From positions 1 to 17,640 of the forward strand of contig JAYYUG010000013.1 of assembly GCA_036344135.1 (NCBI GenBank): a stretch of 17,640 nucleotides of DNA, written 5' to 3'. This document shows, piece after piece, positions 6,862 to 14,120 of this stretch (positions are counted from its first letter, which is position 1; every line of letters begins with the position of its first letter). Source of the DNA: GCA-002731945 sp036344135 (GTDB lineage: Bacteria > Pseudomonadota > Alphaproteobacteria > MED-G09). Both the position numbers and the translations under genes were made by a program. The notes below the pieces were generated by a model, which ran no database searches, was not told where the DNA came from, and saw nothing but the letters and a program-made list of their open reading frames with translations.

Positions 6862-7575
6862 ATGTCTGAAAATAATGATAATCGTCCGATAAAAGCAGTA
6901 GTGGTTCCTGTTACTCCTTTCCAACAAAACTGCTCTATAATTTGGTGTTCCGATTCATCAATTGGCGCAGTTGTGGACCCGGGAGGAGATCCAGAAAAAA
7001 TTTTAGCGACTATTGAAGAACACAAAGTTGAGGTTGAAAAGATCCTAATCACACATGCTCATCTTGACCATGCAGGAAGTGCAGCACAATTATCTAGAGA
7101 ATTGCAAGTCCCTATAGAAGGACCGCACAAAGAAGATATTTTTTTAATAGAAAGTCTTGAGGAGCAAGGAAAAAGATTTGGCCTTAATAGCGCTGAAATA
7201 TTCGAAACTTCCCGTTATCTTGTTGGGGGAGACGAAGTTACAGTTGGGGATCAAACCTTTGGAGTTCGTCACTGCCCTGGTCACACGCCTGGTCATATTG
7301 TATTTTTTCATAAAGAGACTAATCTTGCAGCCGTAGGGGATGTTATTTTTCTTGGATCTATTGGGCGTTCTGATTTACCGAGAGGTAACCATGAGCAATT
7401 AGTTCAGTCGATTATAAATGAATTATGGCCTTTGGGAGATGAAATGACTTTTATACCTGGACACGGTCAGCTTTCTACCTTCGGACAGGAACGAATGACA
7501 AATCCTTACGTCTCTGATTTTGCTCTTGGTGTTGATAGAGAAATAAACGAAAAAATTAAAAATCAAGAAGATTAA
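6862..7575 (+). CDS. gloC: GloC-type (YcbL-like) hydroxyacylglutathione hydrolase, glyoxalase II family
   Basis: A 237-residue metallo-beta-lactamase-fold thioesterase. Residues 16-29 (PVTPFQQNCSIIWC), H65-x-H67-x-D69-H70 (THAHLDHAG), H141 (CPGHTPGH), D160 (VGDVIF), GRSDLPRGNH and H201 (FIPGHGQLST) follow the E. coli YcbL/GloC sequence closely as I recall it. It is about 20 residues longer than that protein, mostly at the C-terminus. The known reaction is hydrolysis of S-D-lactoylglutathione to D-lactate and glutathione. The start at ATG 6862 is preferred over an in-frame ATG at 6721, because the extra 47 residues would lie within the upstream gene and are not family-like. Its place in a catabolic series suggests that a reactive aldehyde or thioester arises in the pathway (inference). 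Confidence 0.88.
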   Translation: MSENNDNRPIKAVVVPVTPFQQNCSIIWCSDSSIGAVVDPGGDPEKILATIEEHKVEVEKILITHAHLDHAGSAAQLSRELQVPIEGPHKEDIFLIESLEEQGKRFGLNSAEIFETSRYLVGGDEVTVGDQTFGVRHCPGHTPGHIVFFHKETNLAAVGDVIFLGSIGRSDLPRGNHEQLVQSIINELWPLGDEMTFIPGHGQLSTFGQERMTNPYVSDFALGVDREINEKIKNQED

Positions 7576-7579
7576 ACCG

Positions 7580-8836
7580 TTGAATAATTTTTATTTTTCA
7601 AAAAATCGTTTTCAGAGGCGAATGGGGTTATGTGTTCTATACTTTCTTCAGGGAATACCACAAGGTTTAATATACTTCGCTCTAATTGATTGGTTAGTGT
7701 CCTTAGGACTCTCGATAAAAGATATTGCTATTATTACTGCAATTGCTTCGATACCCTGGTCATTAAAATTCTTGATAGGGCCATTCGTAGATACATTTTC
7801 AAAATCCGAAATGGGGAAAAGGAGACCTTGGATAATCTTTTCTATTTTTGCCTTGAGTTTCGTATTTCTTGTTTCCTCCCTAACTATCAGTGAGAACACC
7901 TTACCAATTTACATAGGGCTATCTTTTTTTGTAGCCATTCTTTTTACTTCTATATTAGATATAGCCACTGATGGTTTGGCTATAGATACCTTGGAGGAAA
8001 ATGAAAGAGGGCTGGTGAACGGGATGATGTGGGCTTCCCGAACACTAGGAATAAGTTTATCAGCCATCTGCTCAGCATACTTCTTGGCTCAATATGGATT
8101 AAACCAGACCATGATATTTATTGGTTTTGTTGTCCTAACTCTTAGCATATTTCCAATCCTACAATTGGAAAATCCAGAAGATAAAGTTCTTTCTTTTAGA
8201 AATCTATCATCTCAAGATAATAAGATTAGTATAAGTATCTATGAATTAATAATTAAAATGAAAGATGCTTTTCTTTCAAAACCAATTATATTTATTCTTA
8301 TTTTTTGCCTAACTGCAAATTTAGCTTCGGGGATTCATTATACAAGCATATCAAATCTTTATATAAATTTCACGGATTGGGAACATTCCGATTTAACCAA
8401 AATCCGTTCTTACGGACTTTTAGGCGGTGTTGTAGCTGCTTTATTGGGAGGAATACTATCTGATAAACATACCCCCTATCCCATTATTATAACTTCTCAA
8501 CTAGTCATATCGGCCCTAGCTCTGAGTGTGGTATTATTTGTAGAATTAATTTCTATAAACATGGCTGGAATATTACTGCTTTTGGCTTTTTCTTTTTTTG
8601 GATCTTTTGGAATGACCGCAGCGTTATCCTTATGCATGCAATTTTCTCTTCCAACTGCTTCCGCAACTATTTTTGCTGTATTTATGAGCGCCAGACATTT
8701 TTCAAGAATTATGGGTGAATCTATAGCAGGTATAATGGATAGTTTTAGTTTGGATATCAAAGATATTTATTTAATGATGGCGATTTTATCGATCCTACCC
8801 TTATTATTCTTAATAAGAGTTAAAAAATTAACATAA
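7580..8836 (+). CDS. AmpG-like (PAT/MFS) transporter
   Basis: A 418-residue polytopic membrane protein with about twelve hydrophobic segments. The N-terminal signature LYFLQGIPQGLIYFALIDWL, the IPWSLKFLIGPFVD segment, and the SILDIATDGLAID-x-L-x5-RG stretch correspond to features of AmpG and related peptide/acetyl-CoA transporters. True AmpG carries muropeptides, but substrate identity cannot be assigned here. The reading frame begins at TTG 7580, 4 bases after gloC. An internal ATG at 7622 (residue 15), with AGAGG just before it at only 3 bases spacing, is an alternative. The TTG start keeps a basic cytoplasmic N-terminus (FSKNRFQRR). It is the last gene before the rplU promoter and could be the second transporter of the catabolic locus or an unrelated gene. 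Confidence 0.8.
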   Translation: MNNFYFSKNRFQRRMGLCVLYFLQGIPQGLIYFALIDWLVSLGLSIKDIAIITAIASIPWSLKFLIGPFVDTFSKSEMGKRRPWIIFSIFALSFVFLVSSLTISENTLPIYIGLSFFVAILFTSILDIATDGLAIDTLEENERGLVNGMMWASRTLGISLSAICSAYFLAQYGLNQTMIFIGFVVLTLSIFPILQLENPEDKVLSFRNLSSQDNKISISIYELIIKMKDAFLSKPIIFILIFCLTANLASGIHYTSISNLYINFTDWEHSDLTKIRSYGLLGGVVAALLGGILSDKHTPYPIIITSQLVISALALSVVLFVELISINMAGILLLLAFSFFGSFGMTAALSLCMQFSLPTASATIFAVFMSARHFSRIMGESIAGIMDSFSLDIKDIYLMMAILSILPLLFLIRVKKLT

Positions 8837-8866
8837 TAGAGGACTTTTTCTTCAGGATTAATAAGC

Positions 8867-8894
8867 TTGACACATATTGTTGCAAGGTTATAGT
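8867..8894 (+). promoter_or_regulatory. Sigma70-type promoter for the rplU operon
   Basis: A perfect -35 TTGACA (8867-8872), a 16-base spacer and a -10 TATAGT (8889-8894) lie in the 106-base gap before rplU. Transcription is expected to begin near 8901, leaving a leader of about 40 bases. This is the best promoter in the window. No intrinsic terminator is seen between the AmpG-like gene and this promoter. Confidence 0.75.
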
Positions 8895-8942
8895 CGCGCC
8901 CACTAGTTTTTTGTAATCGTCAAAAATATTAAAGAGATTAAA

Positions 8943-9443
8943 ATGTACGCTGTAATTAAAAGTGGTGGAAAACAGTACAAAGTCGCAAAAGATGATGTAA
9001 TCACTGTAGAAAAACTTCCTTTTGAAAAAGGAAAGAAGGTTAATATTACTGAAGTTCTTTTAATTTCCGAAAAAGGTAAACCTGTAGTTGGAAATCCTTT
9101 GGTAAAGGGTGCTAGCGTAGATGCTGAAATCGTTGATCAGATTAGAGGGAAGAAAATTACTGTCTTTAAAAAGAAGCGTCGCAAAAATTATAGACGGAAA
9201 ATCGGGCATAAACAAAATCTAACAAGTATAAAAATTACAGAAATTAATACTAAAAAAACAAAAACTGCAGAAAAAAAAGTTACAGAAAGCGCAAGTAAAA
9301 CTAGAACAGAGACAAGCACCAAAGAGAAGGAATCTCCAGTAAAAAAGAAAACTGCAGAAAAAAAAGTTAAAGAGAAAAAGAAAACTGCTACTACTAAGAA
9401 AAAAACTAGTGTAAAAACTACCTCTAAGGGTAAAAAGGAGTAA
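8943..9443 (+). CDS. rplU: 50S ribosomal protein L21 with a long Lys/Thr-rich C-terminal tail
   Basis: The first about 102 residues are a complete bL21: MYAVIKSGGKQYKVAKDD at the start, then the FKKKRRKNYRRKIGHKQ segment that contacts 23S rRNA, ending near KITEIN. The protein then continues to residue 166 with a low-complexity tail of Lys, Thr, Glu and Ser. C-terminal extensions on L21 are known in alphaproteobacteria, but their sequences vary. Part of this tail arises from an in-frame 22-base repeat giving KTAEKKV twice. It is first in the operon after a strong promoter, and rpmA follows 3 bases later. The tail is presumably disordered and may bind RNA (inference). Confidence 0.96.
   Translation: MYAVIKSGGKQYKVAKDDVITVEKLPFEKGKKVNITEVLLISEKGKPVVGNPLVKGASVDAEIVDQIRGKKITVFKKKRRKNYRRKIGHKQNLTSIKITEINTKKTKTAEKKVTESASKTRTETSTKEKESPVKKKTAEKKVKEKKKTATTKKKTSVKTTSKGKKE
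9261..9282 (+). repeat. 22-base direct repeat, copy 1, in the L21 tail
   Basis: The unit consists of four A, CTGCAG, eight A and GTTA, and encodes the residues KTAEKKV. It matches copy 2 exactly. The 87-base offset is a multiple of three, so the reading frame is kept. Confidence 0.85.
9348..9369 (+). repeat. 22-base direct repeat, copy 2, in the L21 tail
   Basis: This is the exact second copy of the unit at 9261-9282. The flanking bases differ, giving KKTAEKKVKE here against TKTAEKKVTE in copy 1. This suggests the tail grew by internal duplication or slippage. Confidence 0.85.
9435..9440 (+). promoter_or_regulatory. Strong Shine-Dalgarno (AAGGAG) for rpmA
   Basis: AAGGAG overlaps the last Lys-Glu codons of rplU and lies 6 bases before ATG 9447. 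The tail end of L21 therefore doubles as the L27 ribosome binding site. Confidence 0.7.
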
Positions 9444-9446
9444 GAA

Positions 9447-9716
9447 ATGGCTCACAAAAAGGCTGGTGGATCATCAAGAAATGGAAGAGATTCCGAGGGT
9501 AGAAGGCTAGGTTTAAAAAAATTTGGAGGCGAAAGCGTTATTCCTGGAAATATAATTGTAAGACAAAGAGGAACAAAGTGGAAGCCGGGTGAGAACGTAG
9601 GCCTAGGTAAAGATCACACTATTTTTGCTCTTATTGAAGGTACTGTTGATTTTAGAAAGGCTAGAAATGGAAGACCAATTGTCTCTGTAAAACCGGCTGC
9701 AGAAACTGCAAATTAA
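9447..9716 (+). CDS. rpmA: 50S ribosomal protein L27
   Basis: An 89-residue bL27. It begins MAHKKAGGSSRNGRDS, the conserved flexible N-terminus that reaches the peptidyl transferase centre, with no Firmicutes-type cleavable N-terminal extension. The core follows: LGLKKFGGE, IVRQRGTKWKPGENVGLGKDHTIFAL, and a VDF region with basic residues. It lies 3 bases after rplU, the usual rplU-rpmA pair. A 61-base AT-rich gap separates it from obgE; no terminator or promoter in that gap is convincing. Confidence 0.97.
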   Translation: MAHKKAGGSSRNGRDSEGRRLGLKKFGGESVIPGNIIVRQRGTKWKPGENVGLGKDHTIFALIEGTVDFRKARNGRPIVSVKPAAETAN

Positions 9717-9777
9717 TTATCACTTCCTTCTTTTATTATTTTTTTATTAAAAAAGACTGCAATTAAAGAGTCAGGTT

Positions 9778-10800
9778 ATGAAATTCCTTGATCAAGCTAA
9801 AATATATACTCGTTCCGGAGATGGCGGAAATGGTTGCATCAGTTTTCGAAGAGAAAAATATGTCGAATTTGGAGGGCCAAATGGAGGAGATGGCGGAAAA
9901 GGTGGAGATGTTATTATTAGATGTGTTGAGGGCCTTAACACACTTATTGATTACAGATTCAAACAGCATTTCAATGCAAGAAATGGCTCCCCAGGGGCAG
10001 GAAATAATAAAACCGGAAAATCAGGTGAAGATTTAGTTTTAGAGGTCCCGACGGGAACAACGATTCTTGAAGAAGATAATGAGAATATTATTTCTGATTT
10101 AACAAAGGTAGGACAGGAAATAGTCCTTCTTAATGGAGGTAATGGTGGATTTGGTAATAGTCATTTCAAAACTGCAGAAAATCAATCCCCTAGACATGCA
10201 AATGATGGGCAAGCAGGAAAAGAGCAATGGATATGGCTTAGACTAAAATTAATTGCTGATTTGGGTCTATTGGGTCTCCCCAACGCAGGAAAATCAACTT
10301 TTTTATCAACTATTACTAGCGCTGAACCTAAAATTGCTGATTATCCTTTTACTACAATCCATCCTGTTTTAGGCATTGCAAATCATAAATCTAATGAAAT
10401 CACGATAGCTGACATACCAGGCCTTATTGAAGGTGCTCATGGTGGAAAAGGTCTAGGAGATAGATTTCTCGGGCACATTGAAAGATGCAACACACTCTTA
10501 CACCTTATAGATTCCTCAAATCAAGATCCGATCAAAGATTGGGATACAGTCCGAAATGAGGTTATTTCATATTCTATAGAACTTGCAGATAAGGAGGAAA
10601 TAATTGCATTATCAAAAACAGACACAATAAGTGAAGAGGAATTGAAGGAAAAAATAGAATTGTTAAAGAAGCATACTGGGGAAAAAGTTATTTCTATATC
10701 TTCAATAACAAAAAAAGGGATAGAGGAAGCGCTTGATTATATTATTGCAAATCTTATGAACGTCAAAGAAAATGACGAGGACCAAAAATGGACACCATAA
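9778..10800 (+). CDS. obgE: GTPase ObgE/CgtA, 50S assembly factor
   Basis: A 340-residue GTPase that acts in late 50S ribosome assembly and stress signalling. The N-terminal Obg fold is Gly-rich (SGDGGNGC, FGGPNGGDGGKGG, and NGGNGGFGN at 119-127). The G domain has the P-loop GLPNAGKST (166-174), switch region PFTTIHP, G3 DIPG (212-215) and G4 SKTD (279-282). Length matches the shorter Obg class without a large C-terminal domain. The start at ATG 9778 is preceded by CAGG. Its end overlaps the proB start by 13 bases, a frequent alphaproteobacterial pairing. Confidence 0.96.
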   Translation: MKFLDQAKIYTRSGDGGNGCISFRREKYVEFGGPNGGDGGKGGDVIIRCVEGLNTLIDYRFKQHFNARNGSPGAGNNKTGKSGEDLVLEVPTGTTILEEDNENIISDLTKVGQEIVLLNGGNGGFGNSHFKTAENQSPRHANDGQAGKEQWIWLRLKLIADLGLLGLPNAGKSTFLSTITSAEPKIADYPFTTIHPVLGIANHKSNEITIADIPGLIEGAHGGKGLGDRFLGHIERCNTLLHLIDSSNQDPIKDWDTVRNEVISYSIELADKEEIIALSKTDTISEEELKEKIELLKKHTGEKVISISSITKKGIEEALDYIIANLMNVKENDEDQKWTP

Positions 10801-11918
10801 AAAATATAAAAGATTGCGCAAGAATAGTAGTAAAAATTGGATCCTCTTTAGTTGTTAAAGGAAATAAAGACATTAATGAAGAATTTTTGAAAAATATTTC
10901 AGAAGATCTTTTAGAATTGAACAAGCTCGGCAAGGAAATAGTGATAGTTTCATCAGGCGCCATAGCTTTAGGGAGAAAACATCAGAAAGACAAAAAGTTG
11001 ACTTTGGCAGAAAGTCAGGCTGCCTCGGCAATAGGTCAAATAGAGTTAATAAACGGATGGAAAAAAGCACTTGAAAAAAAAGGTTTAAAAACAGCACAAA
11101 TTTTGATAACTGCCAACGATACCGAGAACAGAAAGAGATACCTTAATGCCCGAGCAACATTTGATGAGCTTTTAAAGGAAGAGTGCATCCCCATTGTTAA
11201 TGAAAACGATACGGTTGCAACTTCAGAGATAAAATACGGAGATAATGATAGATTGGCAGCAAGGATTTCGGGAATGATTTCAGCGGATAGTCTGATTTTA
11301 CTTTCGAATGTTGAAGGTCTGTATTCTAAAGACCCTTCAAAGAAAGAAGCCGAAATTATAAGAGAAGTGAGCAGTATCGACAAAAATATTATTTCTATGG
11401 CTGGTGGAGCAAGTGATATGGGCCAAGGTGGGATGGTGACAAAGCTTGAAGCTGCTAAGATCTCAACCAAATCTGGTTGTTTTATGATTATATCCTCAGG
11501 AAAAAAAATCAATCCTCTAATTTCACTAGAAAAGGGAAAATTTGGAACATGGTTTCTACCGGAGTCCGGGGATAAAAATTCTTTAAAGAAGTGGATTTCT
11601 GGAAGTATAAATCCATCGGGAACATTGTATATTGATAATGGCGCTCATAAGGCTTTAATGAATGGAAAAAGCTTACTGCCTGCAGGAATTTTTAATTTTG
11701 AAGGAACTTTTGAAAAAGGTGACACCATTATTATTGAGTTGGAAAATAATAATGAAGTTGCAAGAGGCTTGATAAGTTTTAATTCAGCCGATCTTGAGAA
11801 AATTATTGGGAAGAAATCAGAAGAAATTGAGAGCATATTGGGTTATCTTGAAAGGCCTGAAGTAGTACACAGGAATAATCTAGTTTATTCTGGAGATAAA
11901 ATAGAATGCAATGACTGA
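10788..11918 (+). CDS. proB: Glutamate 5-kinase with PUA domain
   Basis: A 376-residue first enzyme of proline biosynthesis, which phosphorylates glutamate to gamma-glutamyl phosphate. The amino acid kinase domain has VVKIGSS (14-20), VSSGAIALG (54-62), VNENDTV (137-143), YGDNDRLAA (150-158) and MGQGGMVTK (211-219). The last is usually GTGGM, so Gln replaces Thr here. The C-terminal PUA domain occupies roughly residues 275-365 and is present in full-length bacterial ProB. It starts inside the obgE end (13-base overlap) and its own end overlaps proA by 8 bases, so the pair is probably translated together. Feedback inhibition by proline is known for the family but cannot be judged from this sequence. 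Confidence 0.96.
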   Translation: MDTIKNIKDCARIVVKIGSSLVVKGNKDINEEFLKNISEDLLELNKLGKEIVIVSSGAIALGRKHQKDKKLTLAESQAASAIGQIELINGWKKALEKKGLKTAQILITANDTENRKRYLNARATFDELLKEECIPIVNENDTVATSEIKYGDNDRLAARISGMISADSLILLSNVEGLYSKDPSKKEAEIIREVSSIDKNIISMAGGASDMGQGGMVTKLEAAKISTKSGCFMIISSGKKINPLISLEKGKFGTWFLPESGDKNSLKKWISGSINPSGTLYIDNGAHKALMNGKSLLPAGIFNFEGTFEKGDTIIIELENNNEVARGLISFNSADLEKIIGKKSEEIESILGYLERPEVVHRNNLVYSGDKIECND

Positions 11919-13176
11919 AAAAATAAAAAAAATACTTTTAGAAATAGGTAAGGAAGCAAGAAAAGCTTCTCAACAACTGGCCTTGGCCGATAGTAAAATT
12001 AAAGACAATGCTTTAGCTTTAATGGGAAAGTCTATAATCGAAGACAAAAAAATAATTATTCAGGAAAATCAAATTGATATTGAGAAAGCTAAGAAAAATA
12101 ATATTTCTAATGCCTTTCTTGATCGCCTTACATTAAATAATGAAAGAATAGAATCTATTGCTATTGGTTTAAAAAAAATTTCAAATTTAAACGATCCTGT
12201 TGGCGAACAGATTGGAAGGTGGGAACGACCTAATGGTCTAGACATTGCAAGGGTTAGAACACCATTAGGAGTCATAGGTGTAATTTATGAAAGCAGGCCT
12301 AATGTTACTGCTGACGCCGGCGCATTATGCCTTAAGGCGGGGAATGCAGTAATACTTAGAGGTGGATCAGAAAGTTATAATTCCTCAAGAGCTATACATA
12401 GATGTCTAGTGAAAGGACTTGAGGCAGCAGGTTTGTCTGGAACATCTATTCAAATAGTTCCTACTGCTGATCGAGAAGCAGTAGGACATTTACTTTCTGG
12501 ACTAGATGGAAGTCTGGATGTAATAGTTCCGAGAGGTGGAAAAAGTTTAGTAGCTAGGGTTCAAAAAGAAGCAAAGATTCCTATCTTTGGACATCTTGAA
12601 GGGATTTGTCATCTTTATGTGGATAAGGATGCAGATGTTAAAAAAGCTGAAAAAATTGTAGTTAATGCAAAAATGAGAAGACCAGGAATATGCGGTGCTG
12701 CGGAAACCCTACTTATTGATGAAGCCGAAGCCAATACTATGCTGCCAATATTAGCTAATGCTCTAGAAGTATCAGGTTGCGAGTTAAGAGGGTGCAATAC
12801 ATCAAGAAATATCATCAACAGTCTGATTCCAGCTGAAGAAAAGGACTGGACTACAGAATATCTCGATTCTGTAATAAGCATTAGAATTGTTGATGGTGTT
12901 AGAGGGGCAATTAATCATATAAATTCGTATTCTACTAACCACACTGATTCCATAATCACAGAGAATAAATCAACTGCTGAAGTCTTTCTTAAAGAAATTG
13001 ATAGCGCTATAGTCATGCACAACACCTCTACCCAGTTCGCAGATGGTGGAGAATTTGGAATGGGGGCAGAAATTGGTATAGCTACAGGAAGATTCCATGC
13101 ACGAGGTCCTGTTGGAGTTGAACAACTTACCAGCTTTAAATATGTGGTTCGGGGAACGGGGCAAACTAGACCTTAA
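11911..13176 (+). CDS. proA: Gamma-glutamyl phosphate reductase
   Basis: A 421-residue NADPH-dependent aldehyde-dehydrogenase-fold enzyme that reduces gamma-glutamyl phosphate to glutamate semialdehyde, the second step to proline. Recognisable stretches are RVRTPLGVIGVIYESRPNVT (115-134), VILRGGSES (147-155), VIVPRGGKSL, HLEGICHLYVD and the catalytic-Cys region RRPGICGAAETLL with C261. The C-terminal FHARGPVGVEQLTSFKYVV block is also typical. Length is normal for the family. It overlaps proB by 8 bases (ATGACTGA) and is followed after 9 bases by nadD. Confidence 0.97.
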   Translation: MTEKIKKILLEIGKEARKASQQLALADSKIKDNALALMGKSIIEDKKIIIQENQIDIEKAKKNNISNAFLDRLTLNNERIESIAIGLKKISNLNDPVGEQIGRWERPNGLDIARVRTPLGVIGVIYESRPNVTADAGALCLKAGNAVILRGGSESYNSSRAIHRCLVKGLEAAGLSGTSIQIVPTADREAVGHLLSGLDGSLDVIVPRGGKSLVARVQKEAKIPIFGHLEGICHLYVDKDADVKKAEKIVVNAKMRRPGICGAAETLLIDEAEANTMLPILANALEVSGCELRGCNTSRNIINSLIPAEEKDWTTEYLDSVISIRIVDGVRGAINHINSYSTNHTDSIITENKSTAEVFLKEIDSAIVMHNTSTQFADGGEFGMGAEIGIATGRFHARGPVGVEQLTSFKYVVRGTGQTRP

Positions 13177-13185
13177 GATAAAAAA

Positions 13186-13782
13186 GTGGAAGAAAATCTT
13201 TTACCCATAGTTGAAGGATCCAGAGTTGGCCTCTTTGGTGGCTCTTTTAATCCAGCGCATGAATGGCATTATCAAGTGTCAAATAGAGCACTAATCAAAT
13301 TTAAATTAGACAAAGTCATATGGCTTGTTTCTCCGAATAATCCATTGAAAGAAATTCATAATCTGATGGGATATGATGAAAGATTTAAAAGCGCACAAAA
13401 GCTGGCAAGATCTTCGGATTTCTTCGTTAGCGATTTCGAGAAGAAAATTCATTCTCAATATTCAGTTGACACTGTAAAAAAAATAATGGAATTGCATCCA
13501 AGGACAAAATTTATTTGGATAATGGGATCAGACTGTGCGGCCGAAATTGAAAAATGGAGAGAATGGAAGAATTTTCTAGAAACCCTGCCAGTAGCAATTT
13601 ATCCAAGACCCTCCTTTACAGCTGATTCCGGAAAATTAAGAATTATAAAGGAGTTTTGTAAGAATATAGATGATCTTGATAATTTGGACATAATAAAAGA
13701 AAAACCACCATGTATAACTTTTATTTCTGGTCCAATGAGTAATATTTCTTCTACAACAATCAGGGAAGGTAAAATTGACTAA
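13186..13782 (+). CDS. nadD: Nicotinate-nucleotide adenylyltransferase with an altered HxGH motif
   Basis: A 198-residue nucleotidyltransferase that joins nicotinate mononucleotide and ATP to form deamido-NAD. The N-terminal motif is GLFGGSFNPAHEWH (residues 15-28). The usual form is GGSFNPxHxGH, so Gly is replaced by W27 while H25 and H28 stay. WLVSPNNPLKE, WIMGSDCAAEIEKWREW and the C-terminal ISSTTIR (187-193) are family landmarks and are intact. GTG 13186 is the start used here; no upstream in-frame ATG lies in the 9-base gap after proA. The ending soon after ISSTTIR is usual. The end overlaps rsfS by 8 bases. The gene lies in the conserved proBA-nadD-rsfS order, so the identification is firm despite the substitution. 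Confidence 0.93.
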   Translation: MEENLLPIVEGSRVGLFGGSFNPAHEWHYQVSNRALIKFKLDKVIWLVSPNNPLKEIHNLMGYDERFKSAQKLARSSDFFVSDFEKKIHSQYSVDTVKKIMELHPRTKFIWIMGSDCAAEIEKWREWKNFLETLPVAIYPRPSFTADSGKLRIIKEFCKNIDDLDNLDIIKEKPPCITFISGPMSNISSTTIREGKID

Positions 13783-14116
13783 TATAATCGAAAAAATTCT
13801 TCTTAAGCTCGAAGACGATAAAGCATTAAATATTGTAAGGCTCAAGCTTAAAGGAAAATCAGATGTAGCCGATTTTCTTGTTATTGCAACTGGAACGTCA
13901 AGCCGTCACGTTAGTTCCATTTCTGAACATTTAATAGATGAATTCGAGAAATTAGGAGTTTTTGGAATTAGGCCTGAAGGTTTGACTAGGGGAGATTGGG
14001 TTTTAATCGACGGAGGAGACATAATCGTCCATATTTTCCGGGACGAAGTTAGACAATTTTATAACTTGGAAAAATTATGGGGTTCTTCTGCTAATCAGAA
14101 AAACAAAAGTATTTAA
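13775..14116 (+). CDS. rsfS: Ribosome silencing factor RsfS
   Basis: A 113-residue protein that binds ribosomal protein L14 (uL14) and blocks subunit joining in starvation. The family blocks are complete: DVADFLVIATGTSSRHV (30-46), ISEHLIDEF, GDWVLIDGGDIIVHIF and EVRQFYNLEKLW. The start is TTG 13775 (TTG ACT AAT), 8 bases inside nadD, with TGACTAA giving the overlapping nadD stop. The rare start codon and overlap suggest translation depends on ribosomes finishing nadD. Length is usual. It is followed by rlmH after 4 bases. Confidence 0.95.
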   Translation: MTNIIEKILLKLEDDKALNIVRLKLKGKSDVADFLVIATGTSSRHVSSISEHLIDEFEKLGVFGIRPEGLTRGDWVLIDGGDIIVHIFRDEVRQFYNLEKLWGSSANQKNKSI

Positions 14117-14120
14117 TCAT

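Noticed and set aside
8837..8866. Possible terminator after the AmpG-like gene (GAGGA pairing with TCTTC around a T-run)
   Set aside because: The stem is five pairs with a wobble and the T-run is in the loop and not after the stem.
9219..9455. Minus-strand frame rich in Phe and Ser opposite the L21 tail
   Set aside because: This is the complement of Lys/Thr-rich A-tract coding sequence and not a membrane protein gene.
9740..9754. T6-ATT-A6 hairpin after rpmA as a terminator
   Set aside because: The stem is A/T only and has no G+C pairs or following T-run, so it is not a credible intrinsic terminator in AT-rich DNA.
11036..11512. Long open frame on the minus strand inside proB
   Set aside because: It lies wholly within proB, has low-complexity hydrophobic composition and resembles no family; it is the antisense shadow of an AT-rich gene.
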